Origin: Echinostoma caproni
Lineage: Eukaryota; Platyhelminthes; Trematoda; Plagiorchiida; Echinostomatidae
Direction of reading: 5' to 3'
NCBI GenBank assembly: GCA_900618425.1
Contig: UZAN01040752.1
Span: forward strand, 3,608-67,607
Length of the DNA stretch: 64,000 nt
Both the position numbers and the translations under genes were made by a program. This document shows, one piece after another, positions 33,665 through 47,394 of this stretch; the first letter of the stretch is position 1, and each line of letters opens with the position of its first letter. The notes under the pieces are model-generated. The model made no database searches. It was not told the DNA's origin and was given only the letters and a program-made list of their open reading frames with translations.

Positions 33665-34854
33665 GAAACTTGACTTTCAAAAGTTATTCATTGGTTAGTT
33701 AGTCTAGACCAATATGCCAAAACGTATGAGATGTTAGTGGACAGTAAATTCATTTATGTCATATCAATGAGTATTTCATTCGTAATGGCTGATAAAAGCG
33801 AATTTTCCACAAATACGAAATTGAATGTTGCCGATGAAAAGCTACTCTCCACGTTGTAGCCACTCCAACCCAACGTTGATCAGGTTACTGATCCTAGAAT
33901 ATCGTAAACTGTAGGTAGTGCTCCCTTCTAGTTGCATCTCGATGTCGTAATGTAGCTTTGAGAAAATGATCAATTTATTTTCAAACTTCACCGCCCTTGA
34001 AAATCCTACCAAATTTTACTAGCTTTCCATCAGATGGCACAACCATCATCAGTAATCATTAACTATTTACGTCAAAGTGTGTTATTGTTTTATTTGATAA
34101 AGAGAAAAGCAGCTCCGAACGCGATACAAGAAGAAATGCCAGCGATTGTTGCAAAAATGGGTTGAAAATACCGTTTGGTCCTTTAAAGGGCATGAATAGT
34201 CAGCCGGGCTTTTCTAATGCTAAGCCACCTGCCACATCCTCAACAACTTAAACTTATGGCCAAAATATCATGACAAGTAAGCTTTGCTATCTGTGAATTA
34301 GCGAGGATGATACAAGAAGAACTAACAAAAGACTTTATTCGTTACACTCTAAGAAATTTCATTGTTGTCCACATATTCAGTATCCCAAGAACAGGTATCA
34401 TCCGTTAGAGAAACTGTTTCGAATTTCTATTTGGTTCAGCGATTGACAAGGAATCAACAACTCACTGGAAACATTACGACACGCAGGTTTCAGCATGAAA
34501 AGTACCGACAGCGTTTGAGAATAGACCGTGCATATGCTGTTTTTTCGAACCCGCATGAAGAAATTTAGAAAGCACAACATCTGATTCTAAATTTACACTG
34601 CAAACTACTTGTAACCGTGTTTAAAACTGAAACTATTCATAACTATTCAATAGATCAGCAGGTTTGTATCCAAATTAGCACATACAACACCGCCCTGTTT
34701 CTTTGGCGGTACGTATCTACGTTGCTTCATAAAACCGATACGTTTCTGCTATCATCAGAACCATCCACAGTTATCCAACTCTTCAAATTGAAAACCCACT
34801 GATAGCAGGCTGTTTGTGGAAGGTAAACCACTTTGTCGTATTTATGAACTTCGC
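33665..34854. other. Unassigned
   Basis: No recognisable gene; ORFs of 60-68 residues overlap on opposite strands and look like chance. Confidence 0.3.
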
Positions 34855-35026
34855 ACTTGACTCACAGTTAATTGTGAGTAGTGATGTGGAATAATTGATT
34901 TTTACTGATTTGAGTTAACATCCTTCGAACTTCACCTTCACGCACAATCCTCAGTTCGTTGATTTTACCATACATTCGGAAGCACTAGACTGGAGTTCCG
35001 CTCATATTGGAGTTTATCAGTAGTGC
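34855..35026 (-). repeat. SINE copy with hammerhead-like motif, minus orientation
   Basis: In minus orientation the ribozyme module (plus 34982-35026) is followed by a tail (plus 34855-34950) whose words TTCGAAGGATGTTAACTCAA match the tails of the copies at 35.1 and 35.5 kb (AAGGATAGTC-CTC-AAATCA). The tRNA-like head is missing, cut off where a second tail fragment begins at 35035. Confidence 0.66.
34982..35026 (-). ncRNA. Hammerhead ribozyme-like motif, perfect stem I (A-T variant)
   Basis: Minus strand: GCACTA and TAGTGC pair perfectly (six pairs). The core is CTGATAA (plus 35014-35020), stem II ACTC/GAGC around CAATAT (three pairs plus an A-C mismatch), then GGAA in place of GAAA, CTCCAG and a GTC triplet (plus 34988-34990). 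The pair next to the core is A-T, against G-C in the 28.8-kb copy. Core substitutions predict poor activity. Confidence 0.64.
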
Positions 35027-35034
35027 ATATCTTT

Positions 35035-35140
35035 AATCTTCGGTTTCTTCGTGTGAGTGAAGGTAAAGTCCGAAGGATAGTCATCTCAAATCAATAAAAA
35101 AACCAGTTATCCCACACCACTGCTCACAAGTAACTGAATT
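35035..35140 (+). repeat. SINE tail fragment, inverted relative to 34855-34950
   Basis: GTGAGTGAAGGTAAAGTCCG, AAGGATAGTC and CAGTTATCCCACACCACTGC are the inverted counterparts of sequence at 34855-34950 (for example GTGATGTGGAATAATTG). Together they make arms of about 85-95 bases around the ribozyme-like module. Confidence 0.6.
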
Positions 35141-35339
35141 CAATGCAATATATCAATCCAGCCTTGTAGGTTTGTTGGCGAATCAGGCCGTAACCTGCAT
35201 GGAAGTCTTGACTTGGTGGGAGGCTTTCGACTTGAGTTAATAGTATGTCATCTGTGTCTCCCTTCATTGCTATCGGGCCAAAATGAACTAACTATCACTG
35301 AAGATGACACCTGGATAAACATGAATTGGTAATTTGGTT

Positions 35340-35530
35340 CAGCCATGGCACGAGCTGGTTGGCACAGTGGTAACGTACAAGCCTTCCATGCGATGGGTCT
35401 GGAGNCTGATGAGCTCCAGTATGAGCGAAACTCGAGTCTAATGCCTCCAAGTGTATGATTGAATCGATGAACTGAGGTTTGAGCGTAAAGGATAGTCAGC
35501 TCGAATCAAAATGAAGTTTTCCCGAACGTT
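35340..35530 (+). repeat. tRNA-derived SINE with intact hammerhead core
   Basis: The A-box-like CTGGTTGGCACAGTGGTAAC (35355-35374) is followed by a tRNA-like stretch to GGGTCTGGAG. The ribozyme core comes next (35406-35438), then TAATGCCTCC and a tail with CTGAGGTTTGAGCGTAAAGG. One ambiguous base (N) lies at 35405, immediately before the core. Confidence 0.72.
35406..35438 (+). ncRNA. Hammerhead ribozyme-like core, canonical
   Basis: All conserved core parts are present and unmutated. CTGATGA is at 35406-35412, stem II GCTC/GAGC (35413-35416 and 35423-35426) surrounds CAGTAT, GAAA is at 35427-35430, the self-complementary ACTCGAGT serves as a minimal stem III, and the GTC triplet is at 35436-35438. 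The weak point is stem I: the 3' arm TAATGC has no matching arm before the core (GGAGN instead). The ribozyme is therefore either degraded on that side or uses GGAG/CTCC with a bulge. Confidence 0.62.
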
Positions 35531-38500
35531 TTTCGTGTCAAATTTTGGTTTATTCAGTTAACAATATCTGTTGAACAATTCTTTCTCTCTCTCTCTGTGT
35601 GTGTGTGTGTGGTCTGACTGACGTTAAACCTAGAAATCTATTCGGTAAACTCCAGGGATGGCATTTTCAATCCTGGCAAATGATAGGTAATTCAGATAAC
35701 TGACTGGTAATGGAGAGAGCTAAGGATACCTTTTGACAAAAAGGGTAGCATTTCTTTCGTATTTGGGGTTGACATCATCGTGTTCCAGCGCGAAAACTTA
35801 AAAGAGGAAACTCACGGCCTAATGACCATCTCCAGCCACCAAATAGATTACCGCTTAATATGAAAGCAGTTTACACATATTGCAGAAATGCAATTTGAAT
35901 GCAAGCGAGAAACGAATATCTCAAAATAGTTGTCTTTTTACGAACAAAGCTCCGTTTTCTATAGTTCACTCAAGCATGTCTGAAGCATGATAAGAATTAA
36001 AAAAATGCGTAATTACAAAGAAAAAAATCATTTACCGCATGTTTTTTCTGCGTCAGAGGTTAACTTCCTTCTCAATTAACCATTTTCTTGTAATAATTAC
36101 GTGAAGTAGCGTGTAAGCATCTTTTACGGGAAATATTTTCCAGGGGAATGAAAACTTTCAGTAGTAATAAGTAACAACCAATTGCAACTGATGTTTTACT
36201 TAAGCAGACAGAAGATTTCATCCACGAACTGTTAAGTCGTCAGTTGGATTATTGATAGTATGAAGCCACCGTGCATCACTCAAGTACGCATTGGCTACCA
36301 GTTCGAAAAGGAATGCTTTGAGTAAAATACCTTCGCATTGAACGTTTTACGTAAAACAGGTGCATTTTAAACTGCTTAATGATCAGCAATAATATAAAAT
36401 ATCTACCGAAAAGTATCTTGCTTCTCGAACTACTATCCTTTCACAACAATCTTGAAATTAAACATCAGACGTAGTCAACTAGAAATATAATCACAACAAA
36501 AATACACTGCAACTTTCAGAGTCGTATATGATAAACCATAGAAGTAAACACAATTAAACTTTAGAAATCACTGTCACAAGCAATAATAATTAACAGAGAA
36601 GAGATCACACGGTATAAATCTTATGACCAGCTACTTAATATACAATTTATTTTAATGCGCGTTGAAAGATTGAAGAATAACTAATGACTGAATGTACATC
36701 TATTGATGTAAAGCATTTCAAAATCCTGTATCAAAAGACAGAATCCAGTAACTCTTCTTGATTAATTGACCAGTGAAAGAAGAAATAACATGCATTCCGC
36801 ACCTGGAGAATAAAGCTGTGGCAGAAGGGCTGCAAGACGAATCTCTGGTCATACCAGAGAACTGGTTCTTCATGGCTTTATGCTGAAACGAACCGAATTT
36901 AAGGCCAGTGTTATCCCCTCAAACAGTAGTCGATACGGAATCAAGTGTTTGCTCTAGAAGATGAAGTTCTGTACGTTTACTTTTTACCTTACGGTGTTGT
37001 CACCCTTTTCTGTAGTTTGTAGCAATTACATTTTCTTTTTAGTTTTGCATGAGTGAACCGTCCTTTACATCACGCTACTCTGTTATCATAGTAACTGACC
37101 ATTTTTCATCGTTTTAATAATTCAATATCACGTCTTTTCTTTTGATTTTTTTCCCCTTTCTTTGAACACCTACAATGTGTTCAGTGTGAACAGGTGCCTC
37201 TTGTTGATATGGTAACACTTTTCTGTGGAATATGTATCTAGTTAAGTCTTGGGTAACAGATGCTGCTATCGGATGGTTAGACTTTGGATATCTGAAGATA
37301 TTTTAGAAGAGAAATGAGTTGAAAATTAAATTTCTCATATTTGAACAAAACTTGATTTCAAAATGCATTGACGGAATTATCCAAATCCCAGCGGTGGAAA
37401 CAATTAAATAAAATGTGCCAAATATTCTGACGAGTTTAGCTGAGGATGTCTACCCAAATGATTGATGTATGATCGAATTCGGTAGATAGCTTTCGTTCGC
37501 AATGAGCCGACAACGAATATTCTCTCTTGGTTTCTGTCGGGCCTCAAAAATCAAAACTGATTGTCAGTAAAGTAGACAACAAAATACAGTTTAACGGACA
37601 CTCCCGGTCAGCTTACACGGTGTCTAAGGTACGGATAGAATAGGGAGCTTTCCAATGTAGACAGCTGAAAACTGGCTGATAACGTGGGAGGTGACTGACA
37701 AGCAGTCGAAATTCGTTTTCGTGCACTCACTTTCACTACACACTTTAGTCAGGATAAGAATTCTGAACAAAAGTGACGACGACTTTTATTTGTGGTGATG
37801 TAACTGATCTAAACCGTATCCAACAATATACCAGCCTCATTGAAGTATCGTCCCAACTAGGTTATTTCCATACCCCAGCAGGTTCAATAACTACCTAGTC
37901 CTTGGTTTTGAGCAAAAAAGCAGTTGTTTTATGCACATCGCTTTGCACTATCAAAAGTAGGCCACATGAGATAATATGATAGTGCAATCTAACAGTTAGA
38001 GAGGAGACAATCGACAGATGCTAACCTAGGACACACGCCTCGTTGGTTTCTATTAAAATTATACTTCTCTATTGCATGACAGTAATAAAGCAATAAAGTA
38101 ATAAAATACAGTCGCTTGGAATAATTTCATACCTTATAGTACTTTGATATTGTCTCAGTACAGGCTATTGCATACTAACCAAAGTAAGTACCGTTATGAA
38201 GATTATTTTGCCTACGATCAACTGTAGAAAAGAAAATAGGTTGCTGATAGAACTATCATGAAGTTATTCAGCAATGCACTTGTTTAATAAAAAATAGGCA
38301 CCCTTAATAAAACACAATCTTGGAAACAGAAATTATCCTAGTCTGTTGAAGTTCATGTGCGATTTCTCATATGTGACTGAAGGACGAAATACATGCAAGC
38401 AATCACGTCAACCGAGAAAAGCCACATTTTTGATAAATATGCACATTCTGTGCACATAAACGTTGTCAGAAATGAGCAAATACTGTGCGTCTGGGTCCTT

Positions 38501-38759
38501 CGCATTCACTGTTTTTGCTTGACCTACAACAACCAAGAAGTATAACAAACAAACCATTCGGGTCCAGGATTCTTATTTTTGTGCATCAACCCCCTCAGAT
38601 AACACAATCATCTGGCAACACTTCTCATATCTTGATAAATCATAAGGTCTATGGCAATGAAGTCAAGTCAAGTATTTGCTTTAGACACCTCGAAAGGTGG
38701 ATATTCAGCACTCAGATAGTCAACCAACAATTATTGAACAAAATTATTAAATTATAAGC
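35531..38759. other. Unassigned, AT-rich, no gene seen
   Basis: A (CT)n(GT)n microsatellite lies at about 35585-35611. No ORF of note, no recognised element. Confidence 0.35.
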
Positions 38760-39700
38760 AATGAAAAAGAAAACAATTTACGAGATGACTGAGATAAGTT
38801 CCGAAGCGATGCGTTCTGGGCTGACAAGAAAACGGGCAAAGTAGAGCACCACAGAAGACCGATAAACGGTCGTACGAGCAAATATACGATTATAGAGGGA
38901 CCGGGTGGAAGAGGAGGACACACATTTAATAACATCTTGATTTAACGGATGTGAAAGGTTGTCTTTGATTTTTGTTGATAACCAAACGCAAGACTTTGTA
39001 TGTTAGGAAATGATGAAGTGACAGATAGTTTTATGGGAAATCCCGCCATTTCTTGATAAATGTGTTAATGATCTCGAAAGAAATTTAAAGTCTTTGTTGA
39101 GCATCCCTGGAAAAATTACTGTGGACCCGTACAACCATAGGGATGAAACACAGACAAAAAGAAAACGTTTAATCAAGAAGCGAGGGACGGATAGTATTTT
39201 TAGTCGTAAGACATAAAATGATAGTTTCCTGACCTTTCCAAATACATAAACAACTTGGTCAGACCAGCATACGTTTCGGTTAATTAATACACCAAGGTAC
39301 TTGACACTTGGAGGTTGGACAATAGTATTATTGCATATGTTTAACCTGGGACAGGATTCCAGGAGATTGGCATAACGATTCCCTCGTTGAAGTGAGAACA
39401 GTATGTCGACACATTTAGAAAGATTGAGAGTTCACTTATGCTCAGTGGACCACTCAGCAAGGTTAGTAAGGCCAAGTTGAAGGGTGGGGGTGACAGATGC
39501 ATCAGGGTGGTCGATAACCTCTCTTTCGAACATTTCAATGCATCCAATTGGATACGGCAGTCGCTTCCAGCTAATATCCTTGCTTTCAAACGGTGATTAC
39601 TGCTCAAGCATTTTTACTCTTTTAAGCATTCGACACTTGTCAATGTGCAGTGAAAATTGCCAACTGACTGACAAGCTAGTACCCCATTGAACGATGGTCT
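38760..39700 (-). mobile_element. CR1/Jockey-like LINE copy C, 3' part
   Basis: On the minus strand the translation gives LTNLAEWSTEHK, TLNLSKCVDILFSLQRGN, PPSVKYLGVLINRNVCWSDQ and GKVRKLSFYVLRLK, the region after the catalytic motif in CR1/Jockey-type reverse transcriptases. It continues to LSHPLNQDVIKC and ARTTVYRSSVVLYFARFLV near the C terminus. It matches copies A and B in order. Stops and frameshifts (for example after STEHK) show it is dead. The catalytic motif itself was not located. Confidence 0.82.
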
Positions 39701-42700
39701 AGCGCAATCCTATCCACGGACGTTTTAAGTTGATTTGCTATACACTGAATATTTTCATCCACATAATCAGCCATGTTTCATTTTTTGTCATTTCACGGCA
39801 GTTTTCTTTTGTCAGTCGAATCTGTACTTCTGCACATTTTATTACGGATTCCCAGATGCTGAGTGAGACGCTTCCAGTTCACTCTCCTTTGGCTTGGTTC
39901 CAATATCCTCCTTCTGGCTTCATCATTAGGGTCCTCATAATACACTGCATTTTTTCTGAAGAGACTATTACCGTGACCAAATGAAATCTATTGAGTTTTT
40001 CTATGTGAGTGTGTGGGGGGGGGTTGACTTGATACGCTCTTCATTGTAACTAACTGTATGCTTGCATTATACAAGATCGAAACGTTGTCACCAACACTGT
40101 GTTTTGGTTTTTCAGTCGTCATGGCTAAGACAAGCTAATTTCTTTTATACTGGAAGCTGTTTGAATAACGGCGAGAAATTCTGTATCTGTTTGATGGTCT
40201 CCATCTCTGAGGTTAATTGTGGAACACCTCAATCTTTGAAAGAAACATTTTTCCATGTTTCACTTCCTGTTCAATGCGTGCGTGATAAATAGATGAAACA
40301 CGATAGTGAGCAGCTGGGACAAAGGCAAAGTAAAGCGTTGAAATGAAATTGTCATCCTATAAATTCACAATTAGTTCAGTTGTCAGATGTTTCCCCCGAC
40401 GGTGTACGTAAAAATCACGAACCGCCGCGTTATTTATTTGTCATATTAGATATTTAGTTAGGTTGTGTATGGTCTTATAGGTTCGTTAAGTGCCTGTTCC
40501 TTATTTGGTATGGTACGACTCGGACACATGTGGAAATGAATTGGGAAAGTGTTGTCAAAATTGTCTGAACCCTGATGAATATAGTGGCGAGTTTCACAAC
40601 ATAACATCTAGATTTTCCAGTGAATTACTTGCCGAAAATTTGAGTCATTCATTTTGTAATGGTGACAGTAACACGGTAACGCAGCAACAACTGAATGACC
40701 AACCCACTGTTCAATAGTATGGATAAACAATGGAATCAATGGGTTAAAACAGCAATGATACAAATCAGTCTAAATGCACTTTATGCAGAAGATAAAAAAA
40801 ATACGGTAATTATATGTGTTCTACACAACGTAGTTCTATAAATAACAGTTTGCAATACAAAATGACTTATGACCAGGTCGAAATTTTGTGCAGTCAAACG
40901 GTGAAAGATCAGAGTAATGGTGTCGCATAGATAAGTGAAAAACGTGAAAGACGAAAAGACAAACGATCTACAGAATATTAACCCTACAGTTACTGTTCGA
41001 GGGATATGAAATATAAATGGGAAATTTACACACTGTGAAAAGACAAGAGGGTTAGAAATATTGGAGAAAATACAAATTTTTGGAAATCATGATGTCACAA
41101 CTGGAACATTAACAAAAGTAGCAGTCGCATTATCCAAAAATGTGAAGAATAAGTTAGTAGACTACATAACTACAGTAATCACTCACGGTTTGTAAGATTG
41201 AAAAAAGGAGATTGTGCTAGGATACAAATCGAGTTATACATACATTCGAACTAGGATAATGTAGTCCGTCAGGTTATCCAGCGTTCCATTACAACAGATG
41301 TACAAATTCAGTTGTTTTGTCGACTCCAAGGGGTTAACAGAAGAGCATATGTGAGTCAGAATCCGGTCAAAGCATGTGAAAACAACTTAATTGGTCTATG
41401 GTAGTACGTTTGAAGTTGCCATGTTTATTTTGAACTATCAGTGCGTACGATATGGAATGCACTCTTTACGATATGCGTGCAAACGCGAAGAGAACCAACC
41501 ACACACGCTGTTTGTTTTGTCTCAAAGTATCTTACATGCGCATTAAACAATGAATCGCTAAAATCTACTCCAAAATTTTACCTAATGGTGAATCTTAATG
41601 AGCTACTTAAACCATTTTAGCAATGATGATCGAATTAACTTTGAGGGAATGCGTTTCTCTTAATCGCTTTTTGTCCTCTGTCCCAAGGCGCATGTAATCA
41701 CTTCTTACCTTGGCCGTGGTTGTAAGACTTTCTCAGTTCGTGCAGTTTGAAACCTGTTTGTCTAAATAAATTTAAACACAGAATGAGACCTAAATCAGTG
41801 ATATTGCAGTACAGTTGTATGTACTGCATAGAGATGGAGAGAGCACTCTTCATTTAACCGCTAGGTGTACTGAAAACATAAAGAAATACGTTATCTTCAA
41901 TTAACCCACCAGTCTCACAGATCACACGTAAAACAAAGCAGGTGTTCTCGAACGGGCTTATTTTCAGCAAAAAGTAATAATGTTACTTAATACTCGATGA
42001 GACTTGTGGTGAAATGGAATAGGCTGGAATTGGATAGATAGACTTTCGGGGTCTTTTAATTTGACGTAATAATAAAATTGTAGACGTGGCCACTCAGTAA
42101 ACTGAATTGACTTGGCGAGACACAACTTTCTTCAGTTGACTTGATTGGGTGATAAAAGAGGTCAAGGTTAATAGAAAATAGCCATTTAGGAGTATTATAA
42201 CTTGGCCTCAAACGGCCCCCATTATCGGGGGAAATACGAGCATTTCACAAACCTGGTTTTCTGTGAACTCTCGTGGTGGACAAGTGGCGTTATGCGTTCA
42301 TTCACATTCAGTGCTATTCAAATTCAAACTCATAGACCGTAACTGAAGAACTATATTTTTGAAAAAGATGCCTAAATTCAAACCTTAAATTTGTGCAACA
42401 ACTGATGTAATTTAGGGTAAATAACTTTTTTGTGTCTGTAGTGTATGACAACCACGGCAGGTTTGATAAACATTTACTCAGTTTCTCATATATATAACAA
42501 TAGTTATTAGCATTCCGCATTACATACCACGGGTTGTGAACTGTATCATTTATTCAAGTGCTGCGTCGTTGGGCATACAATCAAACGGAAAGAATCCTTT
42601 AATGAAAATAGCTGTTTCACAGTACCAGCAGTTTCGACTATGCAATTGATTGTCTATTTTACTGTAGGAGGAGGAACGCACCACACAGAAATAATTAACT

Positions 42701-43590
42701 GTAATTCTTCTGAATATAACTGATGGATATTTTTCTATATCAACGGAAACCGATGATAAACAAAAAAACAACTAATCCCATTCTAGTGAAGCTCATTATT
42801 GTACCCAGTTATTTCATCTTATCCAATCAATACTTGAATTGCAGAAGGATGTTCAAAACGATTAAATCGTGTATTTTGTTTTTCTGATGCCGATCGTAGA
42901 ATACAACCCATCCGCACAGTAAACTGAACACAACTCATAATCATTTATCTGTGATTCGCTTGGACTACGACCCAGATTTCCATGCACTCAAATATGAGCG
43001 GTTATTCATAAATTTCGCGGATGAGTTAATACTACTCAGAAGTAACTCGATTCTCGTTTAAAACAAATTGGTCACCGAGACTGCGTCAGTCGCGTGCGAT
43101 GATTTTACTTTGAAAATGCAAATCCAAGGAATATTCAAACGATACGTAAAACAGTCATTTATCAGAAATCACATAGGTACACTATTTCAAATAGTTTTCC
43201 TGTTGCCTGAGTCGAAGTAACTCCGTGTAGCATAAAACACCAAAAATAATAGTGGAGCTGGTATACGTACACTGTATTTGTAGACGTCGCTGATAAAAAG
43301 GAATTGTGATTTTGTGAGCGTTTTGACGTATTCGGCGAGCCAGACTTCAACAAAGCCAAACTGCATTCTAGATAATAACCTGAATTGATGTCAAATCGTA
43401 GAGTGTCTCCAGAAAAAAGAGGTTCCATGCCCAAGTCGAAAGGCCAGATGGTCCTAACAAGATCCAAATGCGAATAACGTTTCTCTTTGCTCTATTCTGC
43501 GAGTCATGCTTCGTCAACTCCAACCGTTCGTATACTTTATCACATTTAAAATGTCCATTTTTTCTGCACTTTCTGTTGATTTTGATCTTG
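39701..43590. other. Unassigned, AT-rich, no confident gene
   Basis: The frame at 40490-40717 begins after TCTTATAG, a splice-acceptor-like junction, and has four Cys in 25 residues (DTCGNELGKCCQNCLN), but no family match or partner exon was seen. A G-run lies at 40015-40023. A TATATA stretch lies near 42489-42496. Confidence 0.3.
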
Positions 43591-43599
43591 AGCATATTG

Positions 43600-44600
43600 C
43601 GATTTGAGAAGTCAATCTGGCAAACAAGTTCGTTTTCGATGCCTTGTTCACTAACCAAATACAGCACTCTTTTATAGGTCACAAAATCATATAATTCAAG
43701 GAAATATAATAAGCGTAAATAATGTCTGTGTTTGTATGCATGTGTATGGATACCATGGATAATACAGTAAGGGGTGCACGAGAGTTCAAATCATGTCATT
43801 TGTACTGTCGAATGAATCAAATACATAAACGATTTGACGCACATTTAATAACTGCCTTTATGTCACTGTAGCGTTTGTGGCGGGCCATGGTAAATCCAGA
43901 GCTCTGACCGACTGTTTCTGAACGCACGTAGATGGACCTGACCGCTTCACTCATTCTAACACGATGCTCGGTTTCGACCAAATGAGCCGTGATCGCTGTC
44001 CCCCCGGGTCTCATCAATCCGCGACTGAGCCATCTGGGGTGGTGTTCTCGAATGTATTCGGCCAAGCGGCGGGTGGTACGACCAATGTAAGTGGTTCCAC
44101 AGGAATACACAAATTGGTGAATACAGAATGAGGCCATTTCCAACGGTAACTTGTCTTTCATCTGCAATGAGAGAACTGGTTTGGAAGTGTAAATGATGCG
44201 TAAATCAGCGACGTAGTATGTATTTCTGACAGCAGTCTGGAGACGCTTACTTATCATTTAAGAATAAGTGTCACCTTTAAAGCGAATGGATACATAAACA
44301 GGTTTCTTCTTAACCGTCATTTAGGGTTGCACTTTTGTGGTGACCTTCATACATTGTTGAATGATCTTATCCGGATATCCATTTTCTATGAAAGTCGTTC
44401 TAATTTTTCCCAGCTTTTCCTCGCATGTATCAGGCGAGCATATTCGCATCGTCCTGTTCAGCATACATCAAATCAATACCTTCTTTCGCGGTAGAGGTAT
44501 AAAACTGTGATAATTTGTGTACTGTCCTGTTCAAGTCTGCTTTCTGTGAATGCTACGTCGAAGAGACCCGTTTTCACAGCACGCGAGTAAAACATAGAGG
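43600..44600 (-). mobile_element. Penelope-like retroelement relic with GIY-YIG endonuclease
   Basis: The minus frame 44257-43817 reads RNTYYVADLRIIYTSKPVLS, DKLPLEMASFCIHQFVYSCG, TTYIGRTTRRLAEYIREHHP and then ITAHLVETEHRV, with the GIY-YIG endonuclease in good condition (TYIG, and the Arg-rich RTTRRL helix). Upstream of a stop lie IRFKGDTYS and ENGYPDKIIQQCM, the end of the reverse-transcriptase part, so the element extends to about 44600. About 200 bases beyond the stop is GAAAACGAACTTGTTTGCC in element orientation (plus about 43612-43632), the motif seen beside other Penelope copies here. Confidence 0.82.
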
Positions 44601-47394
44601 AACGCCAACCCTTCGGAAGATTCCATTTCTAGCGTGAATCCTATGTTATTATGAGCTTTGTTAAATTGTTATTTATCTAGGAAGCTTTATGAAACGGTTC
44701 ATTCACAGAACCTGTAGGTGCTCACTACATACAAATATAAAAACCTTCATACTATTTTAAATCACCTTTTCATCTTGGTTTCAAGTGAAAACTGCAAGTA
44801 GAATTTTATGTATTGCATTTTTATAACTAAATTCTATTGTTTGGTTTTCTAAACATTCCGAAAACTATTCCAGGGAACATTCTATTAGGCGCAACGCTCT
44901 TATAAAACTGAAACCTTCCTGTCTGAAAATTCTATGCAATTTCTCCTGTATTACATCAATTCCAATATCTGCTGTTTCATTTGCTGTGAATTTTCTAGGT
45001 ATAGGGCTCTCACTGACAAAAATGTACATTGCACATCTACTTCCCATGTTGTCTTTTGGGTTTTTTTATGAAAAAGCTACATTTTTCAATCAAACTGAAG
45101 AATTTCCTTTACTAGAAAATAGTCCAGTTAAGTTATTTGTACACCGAGCACACCGGAAATGTTTCCTTAAATAGTACATTACTTCCTGTGAACGAGGTCG
45201 AACCCCGGGGTAAAGAATTGCACAACGACACTAAAACTGGATGTATCGAGGAGTATCGGAAATCCTGTTACTGTAATACTTAGGCTTGTACTTTATGGTT
45301 GATCTCAATGACCTCACATTCATAAAATTATGCACAAGGTTATAAGTTTTTGATCACATTATTTTGACCTTTCCCGCATTGCAAATATCATTAGTTATTT
45401 AAAATCCGAAATGTATTTCACCACTGATAAATGATCCTTATATTGGCTGTCAACTAAACAATTGATGATAAATAAATAGTAGAACACATACTTATTTTAT
45501 CAATTTTTTTCTTTTACTATAAGTGAAACTATTTACTTTTTTTAGATTTGGCCATCAGATCTAAAACATCCTTCGTTCAAATGCTTTCTTTATAAGTACA
45601 CCGCGGTATATTTATCTGGACTGTGATCACTCCAGGCTCAAATATTAATGGAGAAAACATTTGTTGATTTCTTTGCTTTCCGGTCATTTTCGATAAAGTT
45701 ATCGATCACATGAGCCACCGCAGTCTCGATTTGCACATTGGTAATCGGGAGCTATTTCACCCACTTGACCGGAATAAACAGTTCCCATTCGATCGCACTA
45801 CACCTCGGTAGGACATTTGTATGTTTCCGGCATGCATGTAAGCGTGGACACGGAAGCGCTCAATTGGCAATTCGGTTTTCTATTCCAAAGTTATTCTGCT
45901 TCATGGATTGTGCCTCCAGGACGTCTTTTCCGAAATTGTTCTCGGTTGTTTCTAAATTGCTGCTTATTGACACTACCCGGAACACGGAGGGCCGCTCACT
46001 TAAATCCTTTTTCTTATCTAAATATAATGTCGTTCCTACGTATCTTTCGGTTGATGTTATTTCTAATCGAATCAAATGAATTTAATCGTAAATGTAGAGA
46101 GGTTTATAGCGATTGCAACATATGGAAAACTCCCTCATACAGTGTTTTGAAATTCTTCACCTTTTTGTATTTTCCACTCACTTAGATGGAACAAGGAAAC
46201 AATCACTGGCGGTCATCTCAGACATCGTTTTACTTTGTATTACAGGTTATTCTTTGGGTGTAAAAACCTTGGACTCTGAATTTTTTCGGACAATTTTTGA
46301 TGATAAACTCATGCCTGCTGGCACCCATTTTCCTCTCTTCTCTTCCCACGCTGTTATCCTGGGTTAATGAATGAGGAATGCGATCTCACAATTTGTATAG
46401 CATAAACAGAATGTTTTCTTCCAAAATCACTAATGACATGTAATAGGCTGTGTGATGGAAACGACAGTAAACAAGTTATATATATATACATACATGTATA
46501 TGAGTCATTTTTCACTATTTTGTCACATTTTACGGGTTGGCAATAATTCATTTTTGGGGTATTATCCAAAATAAAACCAGTTTAATCCCAGTGTGAACAA
46601 ACTTCTGTAGTGAATCTCTGCGAATGCAGAACAAATTTTGTGATCTGACCTAAATACCTTTGGAAAGGCAGAGCATAAAAATTTGGAATGCGCTAAAATA
46701 ATTATCGTACATTTGGGATACAATGCCCCCTCTCAAAAGCAAATAGTCAGAACTGTTAGACTTTCTTCTCCTCATGATTAACGTTCTTCATAGAGATTCA
46801 TTCAAACTATGGCGAAGACACAAATAGTGAAGTATTTTCGGATGGTTTCAACTAAACTACTCATGCTGGCCGCACGTAAGAATAAAACTTGAGAAGCATT
46901 TTCTCCTATCACGTATGAATCTAAATGCAATAGTTCCGGAAATGCAGACCAATTAGGATCAATCATATATAGTAGACTTCGCAAGAATATTACCTTCAGG
47001 AATCCTCATAACAGTTTTATTGCTTTTCGATATTGAGGTTGCGTATTGTTCCATATTTTGTGATCCACATAGTCACGGAACTAGTATCATGTAAACGCAT
47101 GCAGTTGCAAATTGTCAGGTTTTGACCACTTTAACCAGAAGTTAGAAATTGTATGATTCATTTTCGTTGATGGATTCTCAGCTTCAGTGGTTGCGTGATT
47201 AAAAAATCTCAAAGTTCCACATTCTTCCACTTGCTCAGACTGAATGAGTTGAGATTTTTTGACTATGCGGTTCACAATTAATTTTAAATGTGAAGAATTG
47301 ACCAGGGCTAATTGAACCACAGGGAAACGGGAATATAATTTTCACCTTGATTAAAGCCACGCAATCTTTATTAATTTTATTAATTATAATATTA
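44601..47394. other. Unassigned, no gene seen
   Basis: Overlapping frames at 45738-46185 lack recognisable motifs. A TATATATACATACATG microsatellite is at about 46482-46500. Confidence 0.3.

Noticed and set aside
40490..40717. Cys-containing ORF after an acceptor-like TATAG
   Set aside because: One possible exon with no partner exon, donor or family; chance cannot be excluded.
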